Shown: positions 17,335 through 25,912, counted from the stretch's first letter. The stretch: 59,770 bases of DNA from JBHEKP01 sp041859375 (GCA_041859375.1 JBHEKP010000286.1:1-59770); one strand, 5' to 3'. A program made the numbers and translations. The notes: generated by a model not told the origin, from the letters alone.

Positions 17335-18642
17335 ATGCCCATCCCTGTCACAATGCCCTACGGCCCCAAGATGGTGGACGCGATACTTCCTCATGGGAAC
17401 CTGCTGGGAACCCTGGAGGTGCCCGCGGTTGGCGTGTGCGCAAGTCCCGGGGCGCTGCTTGCCGGTGCGTTGGAAAACCCCTCCGGAATGCAGGGGCATG
17501 GACTGGACGGGTTCCTGCCAGGCGACAGGGTCGTCATTGTGGTGTCCGACATCTTCCGCCGCACCGGAATGGAAATCCTCCTCCCCGCCCTCCTGGAAGG
17601 CCTTGGCCGGCGGGGTGTTTCGCCGGAGGACATCCATTTTCTGGTTGCGACCGGAGTTCACAGGCCTTCCACAAGCGGCGAGATATGCCAGATTCTGGGC
17701 GCTGAGGTGCATGCGCGGCATGCATGCAGGGTCACAGTGCACAATGCGTACGACAGGGAAAGCCTCTCCTTTCTGGGAAGGACCAGCCGGGGAACGCCGG
17801 TGTGGATTAACAGGATGGTCCTCCCCCCCGCGAAAGTTATCCTCACCGGCACGGTTGTGCTGCATTACTTTGCCGGGTTTGGCGGCGGGCGCAAGTCGCT
17901 GGTGCCGGGGGTTGCCGGTGAGGAGACGATTTCCGCGAACCATTCACTAAACCTGGATCCGGTTCATGAACGGCTGAATCCGGCGGTGCGGATTGGGGTG
18001 ACGGCGGGCAACCCCGTGGCCGAGGATATGCATGAGGCTGCCGCCATGGTGCCCGTCGCGCTGGTGGTGAACACCGTGCTTGCGCCTGACGGGGGTGTTG
18101 CCGGTGTTTTTGCGGGCGACCGTGACGCGGCGCACAGTGATGCCTGCGCGGCGGCGGCGGGCATGTATGTGCGTGAAATCGGCTGTCAGGCCGATCTGGT
18201 TGTCGCCTCCTCGGGGGGGGCAAGAAATTTTATCCAAAGCCACAAGGCCCTGTTCAACGCCTGGCAGGCATTGAGGCCGGGCGGGGTCATGGTTTTCCTC
18301 GCTCCCGCCAGCGAGGGGCTGGGCACGGAGCGGTTCCGTGAATGGCTTTCGTTGGGCAGCCCCGGCGAGGTGATGCGCGCCCTGCGCACCCGTGCCGAAA
18401 TCAACGGCCAGACGGCGTTGTCCACGCTTGGCAAGGCACCCTCCGCGGTGATGGTCACGGAAATGACGGAGCAGGACACGGCGGCAACCGGCGCGGAAAA
18501 GGCACCGGGGTTTCAGGAGGCGGTTGACCGGGCTTTTGTCCGGCTGCGTGCGTCGGGGATTGATTCTCCCTCCGTGCTGCTGATGCCCCATGCCTCCCAT
18601 ACCGTGCCGGAACTGCGCGGGGTGGCGGCGAAAAACCTGTGA
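17335..18642 (+). CDS. larA: LarA-like nickel-pincer racemase/epimerase (DUF2088)
   Basis: 435 aa. Conserved LarA landmarks are present: ATGVHRP with His109, LHYFAGFGGGRKSLVPG with His177 and Lys187 (the residue that in Lactobacillus LarA binds the pyridinium-dithio nickel cofactor), and ISANHSL with His204. LarA enzymes racemise lactate or epimerise related alpha-hydroxy acids. No larB, larC or larE cofactor-maturation gene is in the window. ATG 17335 is 3 nt after the previous stop, with GGAG upstream. The substrate need not be lactate; homologues with sugar-acid or malate-type substrates are known. Confidence 0.8.
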   Translation: MPIPVTMPYGPKMVDAILPHGNLLGTLEVPAVGVCASPGALLAGALENPSGMQGHGLDGFLPGDRVVIVVSDIFRRTGMEILLPALLEGLGRRGVSPEDIHFLVATGVHRPSTSGEICQILGAEVHARHACRVTVHNAYDRESLSFLGRTSRGTPVWINRMVLPPAKVILTGTVVLHYFAGFGGGRKSLVPGVAGEETISANHSLNLDPVHERLNPAVRIGVTAGNPVAEDMHEAAAMVPVALVVNTVLAPDGGVAGVFAGDRDAAHSDACAAAAGMYVREIGCQADLVVASSGGARNFIQSHKALFNAWQALRPGGVMVFLAPASEGLGTERFREWLSLGSPGEVMRALRTRAEINGQTALSTLGKAPSAVMVTEMTEQDTAATGAEKAPGFQEAVDRAFVRLRASGIDSPSVLLMPHASHTVPELRGVAAKNL

Positions 18643-18667
18643 AAAGCCCCCGCCTTGGCGGTATCAT
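18639..18667 (+). promoter_or_regulatory. candidate ruvAB promoter with palindromic spacer
   Basis: GTGAAA (18639-18644), 17-nt spacer, TATCAT (18662-18667). The spacer ends in the perfect palindrome CCGCCTTGGCGG (18650-18661), placed between -35 and -10 where a repressor could block polymerase. Confidence 0.4.
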
Positions 18668-18699
18668 AGACGCCGGAACAACAACCGGGAACCCAGTTA

Positions 18700-19305
18700 A
18701 TGTTTTCATTTTTACGGGGAATAGTGGCCCGCAAGGGCCTGCAAAGCATCGCCTTGGATGTGGGCGGAGTCGGTTTTGAGGTGTTTGTGCCCGATTCAAC
18801 CCACAGGCGGCTGGCGCAAAACCAGGAGGCCGTCCTGCTGACTCACTGCCACATCCGGGAGGACGCCTTTCAGATATTTGGCTTTATCAGGGAGGAGGAA
18901 AAGGCGCTCTTTGAACTGCTTCTGGGAATTTCAGGGGTGGGTCCGAAGGTGGCGCTTTCCGTGGTGTCGGCCCTTCCCCCGGCGCAGTTCGCCGCCGCAA
19001 TCCAAAACAACGACATCACGGCGGTGACAAAAGCCCAGGGGGTGGGCAAGAAACTGGCGCAGCGCATTGTGCTTGAGGCCAAGGTGAAGCTGGGGCAGAC
19101 ACCGGAACTCAGCGCCATACTCGGGGATGAGCCCCAGAAGGGGGCCTCCATGGACGGGGATGACGCCTACGAGGCGCTTCTCAGCCTGGGATGCACCCAG
19201 CAGGAGGCGCGGCGGGCGGTGACGGAGGCGCGTGCGGGACTGGACGCCGGCGCGCCGGACGAGGAAGTGGTGCGTGTCGCGCTCCGCTCGCTTGCAAGGA
19301 AATGA
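18700..19305 (+). CDS. ruvA: Holliday junction branch migration protein RuvA
   Basis: 201 aa, normal family length. The N-terminal OB-fold (MFSFLRGIVARKG, VGGVGFEVFVP), helix-hairpin-helix pair (LLGISGVGPKVALSVVSAL and AQGVGKKLAQRIVLEAK), and C-terminal UBA-like domain III (YEALLSLGCTQQEARRAV) are all visible. RuvA binds four-way junctions and loads RuvB. Its TGA stop overlaps the ruvB start as ATGA. ruvC is not in the window. Confidence 0.96.
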   Translation: MFSFLRGIVARKGLQSIALDVGGVGFEVFVPDSTHRRLAQNQEAVLLTHCHIREDAFQIFGFIREEEKALFELLLGISGVGPKVALSVVSALPPAQFAAAIQNNDITAVTKAQGVGKKLAQRIVLEAKVKLGQTPELSAILGDEPQKGASMDGDDAYEALLSLGCTQQEARRAVTEARAGLDAGAPDEEVVRVALRSLARK

Positions 19306-20333
19306 CGGACATGGCCAACGATGACATACTGAATCCCGGCAGGGTTGAGGATGACTCCCGCTATGACGAGGAAATCCGCCCGCAGCGGCTGGATGACTTT
19401 CCCGGACAGGAGCCCATCAAGGAAAAACTGCGGATAGCCATCCAGGCCGCCAAAAACAGGAAGGAGCCGCTGGACCACCTGCTGCTCAGCGGCCCGCCCG
19501 GCCTGGGCAAAACAACGCTTGCGCGCATTTTGGCGAATGAAATGGGCGTGGATATCAAACAGACTTCGGGGCCGGTGATAGAAAGGCAGGCGGACCTTTC
19601 CGCGATACTCACCAGCCTTGAGGAGCATGATGTGCTGTTCATTGACGAAATCCACCGGCTCAACCATGCCGTTGAGGAGACGCTTTACTCCGCGATGGAG
19701 GATTTCGAGGTGGACATCATGCTGGGCAAGGGGCCGACCGCCCGGTCCATGAAGATTGGGTTGAAACCCTTCACCCTCATCGGCGCCACCACCCGCTCCG
19801 GCCTGCTTACCCCCCCCCTGCGCGCGCGGTTCGGGGACGTGTGCCGTTTCGAGCTTTACTCGCCGGAGGAGCTTGAATGCATCATCGCGCGGTCGGCGCG
19901 CATTCTGAACGTGCCCACGACCCCGGAGGGGGCCTTGGAAATCGCCGCGCGGTCGCGGGGCACCGCGCGCGTGGCAAACCGGCTGCTGCGGCGCGTGCGC
20001 GATTACGCCCAGGTGAAGGGTGAGGGGGCAATCACCCTGGGGATGGCCGAGGCGGCTTTGAAGCTGCTGCGGATTGACGAACTCGGCCTGGACGACATGG
20101 ACCGGATGATCGTGCGCACCCTGCTGGAAAAGTTTGCGGGGGGCCCCGTGGGGCTGGCGTCGCTGGCGGTGGCGGTGGGCGAGGAGAAACAAACCCTTGA
20201 GGAGGTGCACGAGCCCTACCTCATCCAGATAGGCTTCATGAAGCGCACCCCCGGCGGCCGCATGGCCACCCCCCTCGCCTACAGGCATTTTGGCATGGAA
20301 CCGCCGAAGTCCGGGGACGGTTACCTTTTTTAG
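19302..20333 (+). CDS. ruvB: Holliday junction branch migration ATPase RuvB
   Basis: 343 aa from ATG 19302 (ATGA overlap with ruvA); ATG 19311 is possible. AAA+ motifs: GPPGLGKTT from residue 64, LFIDEIHRLN near 115, the sensor region GATTRSGLLTPPLRARFG, then the winged-helix C-terminus ending in the conserved RTPGGRMATPLAYRHFG. RuvB forms the hexameric motor that drives branch migration with RuvA. The gene ends in TAG, 3 nt from the convergent histidine phosphatase gene. Confidence 0.97.
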   Translation: MTDMANDDILNPGRVEDDSRYDEEIRPQRLDDFPGQEPIKEKLRIAIQAAKNRKEPLDHLLLSGPPGLGKTTLARILANEMGVDIKQTSGPVIERQADLSAILTSLEEHDVLFIDEIHRLNHAVEETLYSAMEDFEVDIMLGKGPTARSMKIGLKPFTLIGATTRSGLLTPPLRARFGDVCRFELYSPEELECIIARSARILNVPTTPEGALEIAARSRGTARVANRLLRRVRDYAQVKGEGAITLGMAEAALKLLRIDELGLDDMDRMIVRTLLEKFAGGPVGLASLAVAVGEEKQTLEEVHEPYLIQIGFMKRTPGGRMATPLAYRHFGMEPPKSGDGYLF

Positions 20334-20336
20334 GGG

Positions 20337-20930
20337 TCAGCTCGGCCTGAGCGTGGACGTGCGCAGATCCTTGGGCAGGTGCGACCAGTCATTATGGCAC
20401 AGGACCGCCATGTCGCCCTCGGGCTGCACCAGTATCTGGGTGATTCCACAGTTGCAGATGTCCATGCGCATCCAGCTGTCCACTTCGGCCTTGAGCACCA
20501 TGGTCACGAAATAGCGGATCAGGTTGCCGTGGCACACAATCACGTCATGCTTGTCGCCGCGCTTGGCGATCTTGCAGTACTTGCGGAAGGCAATCTCGGC
20601 GCGCTGCCGGTCCTGCGCCACCTGCTGGCTGGTGTAGTTCGGCATTTCAATCTGAAGTTTGGCGGTCATGGAGGGGATGCATTCCCACAGGAGATCCGTT
20701 GGCTGGATTACGAGGCCCGGTATCTCCTTCGCGATGATCCGCGCGGTCTCGTCCGCCCGGTTCAGCGAGCTGCAATGTATGGAGGACACGGGCTTCTGGG
20801 CGAGAATCTTGCCCGTCAACTCGGCCTGTTTCACTCCGAGCGGGGTTAACCCCCCGCCGAGTTCGGAACCCGTGGGGTTATCCTGATCATGATAGGCATG
20901 GCGCACCAGGTACAAGACGCGAACCGACAT
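20337..20930 (-). CDS. histidine phosphatase family (phosphoglycerate mutase-like) protein
   Basis: 197 aa from ATG 20930. The phospho-acceptor motif is LVRHAYHDQ near residue 9 (RHA in place of the usual RHG). The second conserved Arg lies in SSLNRADETARII, the catalytic acid/His region is VIVCHGNLIRYF, and these are spread as in the branch-1 histidine phosphatases. Substrate unknown; family members act on sugar phosphates, phosphoproteins or small phosphates. The longer in-frame extension to 21089 runs through a strong hairpin and has no supporting start. It diverges from the Gfo/Idh/MocA operon. Confidence 0.85.
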   Translation of the reverse strand: MSVRVLYLVRHAYHDQDNPTGSELGGGLTPLGVKQAELTGKILAQKPVSSIHCSSLNRADETARIIAKEIPGLVIQPTDLLWECIPSMTAKLQIEMPNYTSQQVAQDRQRAEIAFRKYCKIAKRGDKHDVIVCHGNLIRYFVTMVLKAEVDSWMRMDICNCGITQILVQPEGDMAVLCHNDWSHLPKDLRTSTLRPS

Positions 20931-20967
20931 GGCCTTTACATCTCCCGCCGTTTCCCATAACAACACA

Positions 20968-20990
20968 CCCGGGGGGGCAGCCGCCCCGGG
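20968..20990 (-). other. strong hairpin in the 5' leader of the histidine phosphatase gene
   Basis: CCCGGGG (20968-20974), 9-nt loop, CCCCGGG (20984-20990), about 40 nt before the minus-strand start codon. It could be a leader structure or a protein-binding palindrome. No T-run on either side. Confidence 0.3.
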
Positions 20991-21094
20991 CGCACATCTT
21001 ACCGGACCATGTTGATATACCACAACCGCCGCCGCCGCGTCCAGAATCTTTTTTCTCCCCTCCGGCCGCCCGGCAAAAACACCCCGCAACTTTT

Positions 21095-21123
21095 TTGACT
21101 ATCCGGTGAAAGTTGATTACTCT
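21095..21123 (+). promoter_or_regulatory. sigma70-like promoter of the sugar-oxidoreductase operon
   Basis: TTGACT (21095-21100), 17-nt spacer, TACTCT (21118-21123). Transcription would start near 21130, about 98 nt before the first gene and just upstream of the palindrome at 21145-21160. Confidence 0.45.
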
Positions 21124-21144
21124 TTTTCCGACTGGCTTTCGGTA

Positions 21145-21160
21145 AAAGGCGCGCGCCTTT
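21145..21160 (+). promoter_or_regulatory. 16-bp perfect palindrome, candidate operator
   Basis: AAAGGCGCGCGCCTTT is its own reverse complement with a central CG, as in many LacI-family operators. It lies from about +15 to +30 relative to the predicted start, a classic repressor position. TTCGG (21138-21142) and CCGAA (21165-21169) flank it symmetrically, so the RNA could also form a hairpin. No repressor gene is in the window. Confidence 0.45.
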
Positions 21161-21227
21161 CACGCCGAAGGGTAGGCGGAACGGCGCCGAATGCACCATG
21201 GCGGCCCCAACAACAGGAGGGAGACTT

Positions 21228-22391
21228 ATGGCAAAGAAGACGGTGAATGTTGCGATGATTGGCGCCCAGTTCATGGGCAGGGCCCACAGCAACGGCTGGC
21301 GCCAGGTGGCGGCGGTCTTTGACTCGGCCCACACGCCCGTGATGAAGGTCATGTGCGGCGCCCCCGGCGAGGACCTTTCCGCGGCCCATAAATGGGGCTG
21401 GCAGGAAACCTCCCACGACTGGAAAGAGGTGGTCAACCGCAAGGACATCGACGTGATTGACATCTGCACGCCGAATTTCCTGCACCCCGCGATGGCCATC
21501 GAGGCCGCCAAGGCCGGAAAGCACATCGTGTGCGAAAAGCCCCTGTCGAACACGCTCAAGGAGGGCGAGGAGATGCTGGCGGCCGTCAAGAAGGCGGGCA
21601 TCAAGCACATGTGCGGCTTCTCCTACCGCTTTGCCCCGGCCGTGCAGAGCATCAAGAAAATGCTGGAAAAGAAGGCCCTCGGGCACATCTTCCACTTCCG
21701 CGCGGCCTACCAGCAGGACTGGATTGTGGACCCCGACTTTCCGATGGTTTGGCGCCTGAAGAAGAAAAATACCGGCTCCGGCGCGCTGGGCGACATCGGT
21801 GCGCACATCACCGACCTCTGCCATTTCCTGGTCGGCGACGTCTGCGAGGTCGCCTCCGCGATGGAGACCTTCATCAAGAAGCGCAAGATCAGCTCCAGCA
21901 ATGTGGGCGGCATTTCCGGAAACAAGGGCAAGGAAACCGGCAAGTTCGACACGGTTGACGTGGACGACGCCGCCGTGTACATCGCCCGCCTCAAGGGCAC
22001 CGACACGCTGGCCACCTTCGAGGCGACCCGCTTCGCCCCCGGACGCCGCAACTACAACTGCATCGAGATTTACGGCAGCGAGGGTTCGGTCCTCTGGAAC
22101 CAGGAGGACATGAACGAGTTCCACTACTTCAGCCGCAAGGATCCCGGCAACCTTCAGGGCTTCCGCAAGGTCCAGGCCTGCGATCCCGGCCATCCCTATG
22201 TCGCAAACTGGTGGCCGCCTGGACACACCATCGGCTACGAGCACCTCTTTGTCCACGAGATGCACGAATTCCTCAACGGCCTTGGCAAGAAGCAGGGCGC
22301 GTACCCCACGTTCGAGGACGCCGTGAAGTGCCAGCGCGTGCTTGAGGCCGTCGAGAAGGCCGCGGGCACCAAGAAGTGGGAAAAGGTCTGA
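21228..22391 (+). CDS. Gfo/Idh/MocA-family NAD(P)-dependent oxidoreductase
   Basis: 387 aa from ATG 21228, preceded by GGAGGGAG. The N-terminal Rossmann fold starts VNVAMIGAQFMGRAHS (GxxxxG variant), followed by IDVIDICTPN, and the dinucleotide-domain hallmark VCEKPLSNT containing the catalytic-site Lys. The C-terminal substrate domain has GSGALGDIGAHITDLCHFL with the conserved Asp/His. These enzymes oxidise or reduce sugar hydroxyls, and those beside TIM-barrel isomerases usually process inositol or hexose derivatives. First gene of an operon with the next isomerase and the sulfatase. Confidence 0.93.
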   Translation: MAKKTVNVAMIGAQFMGRAHSNGWRQVAAVFDSAHTPVMKVMCGAPGEDLSAAHKWGWQETSHDWKEVVNRKDIDVIDICTPNFLHPAMAIEAAKAGKHIVCEKPLSNTLKEGEEMLAAVKKAGIKHMCGFSYRFAPAVQSIKKMLEKKALGHIFHFRAAYQQDWIVDPDFPMVWRLKKKNTGSGALGDIGAHITDLCHFLVGDVCEVASAMETFIKKRKISSSNVGGISGNKGKETGKFDTVDVDDAAVYIARLKGTDTLATFEATRFAPGRRNYNCIEIYGSEGSVLWNQEDMNEFHYFSRKDPGNLQGFRKVQACDPGHPYVANWWPPGHTIGYEHLFVHEMHEFLNGLGKKQGAYPTFEDAVKCQRVLEAVEKAAGTKKWEKV

Positions 22392-22403
22392 GAAAACACA
22401 ACA

Positions 22404-22434
22404 CCGCGGCGTCGGCGCGAGTCCGGCGCCGCGG
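22404..22434 (+). other. intercistronic hairpin
   Basis: CCGCGGCG (22404-22411) pairs with CGCCGCGG (22427-22434) across a 15-nt loop that can pair further. There is no T-run. It may protect one mRNA segment or tune expression of the downstream isomerase, whose ribosome site AAGGGAG follows within about 20 nt. Confidence 0.4.
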
Positions 22435-22457
22435 CATACCATCAAGGGAGAATCAGC

Positions 22458-23420
22458 ATGAAACTCGGTCTACTCACGGCAATGTTCGGCGACAAGCCCC
22501 TCAAGGAGGTGCTTGACATCATCCGTCCGCTGAAGGTGCAGACGGTGGAGCTGGGCACGGGCAACTACCCCGGCGACCCCCACTGTCCGCGCAAGGAACT
22601 GCTTGCCTCCAAGCCCAAGCGCGCGGAACTTCTGGCCATGCTCAAGGGCGAGGGGCTGGAAATCAGCGCCCTGAGCTGCCACGGCAACCCCATCCACCCC
22701 GATCCCGCCTTTGCCAAGGCCAACGCGGAGGTGGAGAAGGAAACCATCCTTCTGGCGGAAATGCTCGGTGTGAAGGTGGTCAACGGCTTCTCAGGCTGCC
22801 CCGGCTCTGATCCCAAGGCCACCAAGCCGAACTGGGTCACCTGCGCCTGGCCGCCCGACTATCTTGAGATTCTGGACTACCAGTGGAACCAGGTGGTGTT
22901 CCCCTACTGGACCAAACAGGCCAAGTTCCTCAAGGACCATGGCGTCAAGTTCGGCTTTGAGATGCACCCCGGTTTTGTGGTCTACAACCCCGAGACGCTG
23001 CTCAAACTGCGCAAGGAATGCGGCAACAGCCTTGGCGCGAACTTCGATCCCAGCCACCTGTTCTGGCAGGGCATGGAGCCGTGTGAGTGCGTGAAGGCCC
23101 TCAAAGGCGCCATCTACCATGTCCACGCCAAGGACTCCATCGTCCACCAGACCAACGCCGCGGTCAACGGCGTCAACGACGCCAAGTCCTACGGCGACGA
23201 AATCAACCGGTCCTGGATCTTCCGCACCTGCGGTTACGGCCACGACCAGAAGTGGTGGAATGACTTCTTCTCCACCCTGCGCATGGTTGGGTATGACGGC
23301 GCCATCAGCATCGAGCACGAGGACAGCCTCATGTCGAGCCGGGAAGGCCTCACCAAGGCGGTCAACTTCCTGCGCCAGTCGGTCATTTTCGAGAAGCCCA
23401 CGGCGATGACCTGGGCCTGA
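22458..23420 (+). CDS. sugar phosphate isomerase/epimerase-like TIM-barrel protein
   Basis: 320 aa xylose-isomerase-like (AP-endonuclease-2 type) barrel. Likely metal ligands occur in order: GFEMHPG (Glu), FDPSHLFWQG (Asp and His), HVHAKD (His/Asp), and SIEHED (Glu near the C-terminus). Family members isomerise or epimerise keto sugars and inositol intermediates. It follows the oxidoreductase gene by 66 nt, and the pair is a common sugar-catabolic module. AAGGGAG precedes the ATG. A terminator-like hairpin follows the gene. Confidence 0.9.
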   Translation: MKLGLLTAMFGDKPLKEVLDIIRPLKVQTVELGTGNYPGDPHCPRKELLASKPKRAELLAMLKGEGLEISALSCHGNPIHPDPAFAKANAEVEKETILLAEMLGVKVVNGFSGCPGSDPKATKPNWVTCAWPPDYLEILDYQWNQVVFPYWTKQAKFLKDHGVKFGFEMHPGFVVYNPETLLKLRKECGNSLGANFDPSHLFWQGMEPCECVKALKGAIYHVHAKDSIVHQTNAAVNGVNDAKSYGDEINRSWIFRTCGYGHDQKWWNDFFSTLRMVGYDGAISIEHEDSLMSSREGLTKAVNFLRQSVIFEKPTAMTWA

Positions 23421-23437
23421 TTTTCCAGCGTTCATTT

Positions 23438-23479
23438 CACCGGGGCCGGGCCGAAAGGTTTCGGCCCCGGTGCTTTTTT
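23438..23479 (+). terminator. intrinsic terminator-like hairpin between isomerase and sulfatase genes
   Basis: CACCGGGGCC and GGCCCCGGTG pair around an internal loop, followed by six T residues at 23474-23479. The T-run is immediately followed by GGAGG, the ribosome site of the sulfatase gene, so read-through or partial attenuation is likely. Confidence 0.6.
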
Positions 23480-23489
23480 GGAGGCAAAG

Positions 23490-24971
23490 ATGCCAAAAAA
23501 CGTTCTTTGGATTGTGTCAGACGAATTTCGCCCGGACTGTCTGGCGGGGCGTTTCGCGGAGTATGTGAAGACGCCCAACCTGGACGCGCTGGCCGCGCAG
23601 GGCACCCTGTTTGAAAGGTGCTACTGCCAGGCGTCCCCCTGCGCGCCGAGCCGCATGTCCATGCACACGGGCCGGTACATGTGCTCCACGGGCGCGGTGG
23701 ACAACATGACGCCGCTTGCGGAGCCGGAGGACAACCTCGCCATGTGGCTCAGGCGGCACGGCCGCACGGCGGGCATTGCCGGGTACAACGACTATGCCAT
23801 GGATCCCGCGCTTTTGCCCGGAGACCATCCGCACCGGAGCAGCCTTTGCTACGATTATTTCCTTCCCGGTTATGAGGTGGTGCTGGATCATGAATATGAT
23901 TCCCCCGAATGGTTTGAATACTTGAAACGCAGGGGATATCCGGAGGAATGGTGCAACCGGGAGGAGATGCAGGCGACCCGTGTGCCGCCTGGGGGGCTGA
24001 ACGGCCATCTCCCCTGTCATTTCCCGGCCCGTTACCGGGCGGAGGACAGCGAGGCCGCCTTTCTCACCGGCAGGGCGGTGGAATACATCGAAAAGAACGC
24101 CGGGCAGGGTTGGTTTCTAAACCTGAACTACATCAAGCCCCATCCCCCATACATCTCCCCCGCCCCCTATCACGCCATGTATCCGCCTGAAACAGTCCCC
24201 GCCCCCCTGCGCGATCCGGGCGAATATGACGACCCGCACCCCTATTTTAAGGCGCTGAGGGATGACTTCTCGAAAAGGCAGTTTGCGGAGGAGACTGTCT
24301 GGAGGGAGATTCGGGCCTGTTATTTCGGCATGGTGGCGGAAATTGACCACTGTGTCGGGATGCTCGTGGAGTCGCTCAAGCGCACAGGACAGTGGGGTGA
24401 CACCATGGTCATTTTTGGCGCGGACCATGGAACCTGCCTGGGCGATCATTTCCTGACGGGCAAGCCCCATTTTTATGAACAGTCCGTGCGCGTGCCCCTG
24501 ATTGTGCGTGTGCCGGATCTCCATGACGCCGGCGCGGCACCTTCGCGGGTGGATTGCATTGTGGAGAATGTCGACTTGGCCCCCACCATCTGCGAACACC
24601 TGGGGCTGCCTGCCATGCCCCGCGCGCAGGGACTGAGTCTGCTGCCCGTTTTGCGGGGAGCCTTCCCGGCAAAAAACCGGGCGGTATTTGAATTTTATTA
24701 TCATAACTTTTTGAGGTAGACGGGGAACGCGCATCCGGCGGAGTGCCGTCTCTGGATGCTTCGCAATGAAAAATTCAAATATGTGCAGTTTGGCCAGGGG
24801 CATCTCCCCCCCATGCTGTTTGACTTGGAGGATGACCCCGGGGAAACCCGGAATCTTGCGGAGTCACCCCAATATGCGGGCGTGGTGGCGGAATGTTGCC
24901 AGGAACTCCTGCGCTGGCGCATCCGGAATGAGGATCTGCGCATGGAGGAATGGGCGCGGCAGTACAGGTAA
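23490..24971 (+). pseudogene. formylglycine-dependent sulfatase interrupted by an in-frame TAG
   Basis: Starts at ATG 23490 (GGAGG 6 nt upstream). Metal-binding VSDEFRPD, the sulfatase signature CAPSR (Cys51, the residue matured to formylglycine) and FGADHGTCLGDH are present. The frame stops at TAG 24717-24719 after 409 residues. The same frame continues, with no shift, for 83 more codons to TAA 24969-24971, encoding the usual sulfatase C-terminal segment (MLRNEKFKYV, then MLFDLEDDPGETRNLAE). Without it the C-terminal subdomain is lost. TAG ends other genes here, so recoding is unlikely; a recent nonsense mutation, a sequencing error or read-through are the choices. No signal peptide is seen. 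Confidence 0.8.
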
Positions 24972-24975
24972 ATGA

Positions 24976-25011
24976 AAACGCCCCCGCCATGAACAAGTGG
25001 CGGGAGCGTTT
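24976..25011. terminator. shared terminator hairpin between convergent genes
   Basis: AAACGC plus CCCGCCA pair with TGGCGGG plus GCGTTT across a short loop, between the sulfatase gene end and the convergent exported isomerase. A-rich and T-rich flanks on both sides fit a bidirectional terminator, although the T-run is short. Confidence 0.55.
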
Positions 25012-25027
25012 GTGTGTCAGGAATGAG

Positions 25028-25912
25028 TTATTTGGAGAGTTCCTGGGCGAACTTTTCGAAGTTCTTCACGCATTCGGCGATCTCCGGCAGCGAGTTGTCC
25101 CAGTTGTGCTCGTATTCGATGGAGAAGACGCCCTTCACGTTCTTTTCCTTCAGCAGCGCCATGATGTCCTTCACATTGCAGACGCCGGTGCCCCAGGGAA
25201 CGTCATGGGCTTTGGGGTTGCCGAATTCATTGAGATCCTTGAAGTGGAAGGAGATGATGCGGTTTGCGTCGGCCAGCGCCTTCACCGCGTCAAGGGAGAC
25301 AATTCCGGACCGGGGATAGTGGCCGGTGTCCACGCAGGCGCCCATGCGCGCGTCGCGCCCCTCAAGCGCCTCGATGGTGCGCTTGTAGTCCCAGTAAAGG
25401 GAGGGCTTGGGGTGGTTGTGGATGGCCATGGAGATGCCGTACTCCTTGACCAGCTTCTCCACGGTGTCCATGGCAACCTTGGCGGGCTCGGAGACGATGG
25501 TCTCAAGGCCCATCGCCTTGGCGAACTCGAAGACCTTGCGGGACTCGGCCTCTTCCTTGGGGAGGCCAACCACGCCGTAGTTGACGATTTTCACGTTTTT
25601 GGACGCGCAATAGGCCAGGACTTCCTTCTGGAGTTCCGGGCTCATGTTGTGGTCAAACACCACATCCTCGGCCTTGTCCTTGCTCAGCCGCTGTCCCGGA
25701 TAGGCTTCGATGAAGTGAAGGCCGACCGCGGCGGTCTTGTCCACCGCCTCATAGAAGGTGAAGCGGTTGAAGCTGTAGGCCTGGCAGGCCACGCGCCAGC
25801 CCATGGCCTCCGCTGTGGGGGCCCCGTCGGCCAGTTTGTCCTGCCCCTGCGCCGGGGTCATGGAAAGGGCGGTCATTGTTCCCAGAAGTGTCGCCATCAT
25901 CAGTTTGGACAT
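25028..25912 (-). CDS. exported sugar isomerase/epimerase-like TIM-barrel protein
   Basis: 294 aa with a Sec signal peptide (MSKLMMATLLGTMTALSMTPAQG), then a xylose-isomerase-like barrel. Landmarks are MAIHNHPKP (a His where many relatives have Glu), CVDTGHYPRSG (Asp and His), FHFKDL, and FSIEYEHNWD (Glu). Secreted members of this family are frequent in Planctomycetes, Verrucomicrobia and relatives beside Gfo/Idh/MocA genes. The substrate is unknown. It diverges from the second oxidoreductase at 26137, suggesting shared control of the 224-nt gap. Confidence 0.88.
   Translation of the reverse strand: MSKLMMATLLGTMTALSMTPAQGQDKLADGAPTAEAMGWRVACQAYSFNRFTFYEAVDKTAAVGLHFIEAYPGQRLSKDKAEDVVFDHNMSPELQKEVLAYCASKNVKIVNYGVVGLPKEEAESRKVFEFAKAMGLETIVSEPAKVAMDTVEKLVKEYGISMAIHNHPKPSLYWDYKRTIEALEGRDARMGACVDTGHYPRSGIVSLDAVKALADANRIISFHFKDLNEFGNPKAHDVPWGTGVCNVKDIMALLKEKNVKGVFSIEYEHNWDNSLPEIAECVKNFEKFAQELSK

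Noticed and set aside
24717..24719. genetic code with TAG as sense
   Set aside because: TAG closes at least ruvB and the 15375 membrane-protein gene in this window.
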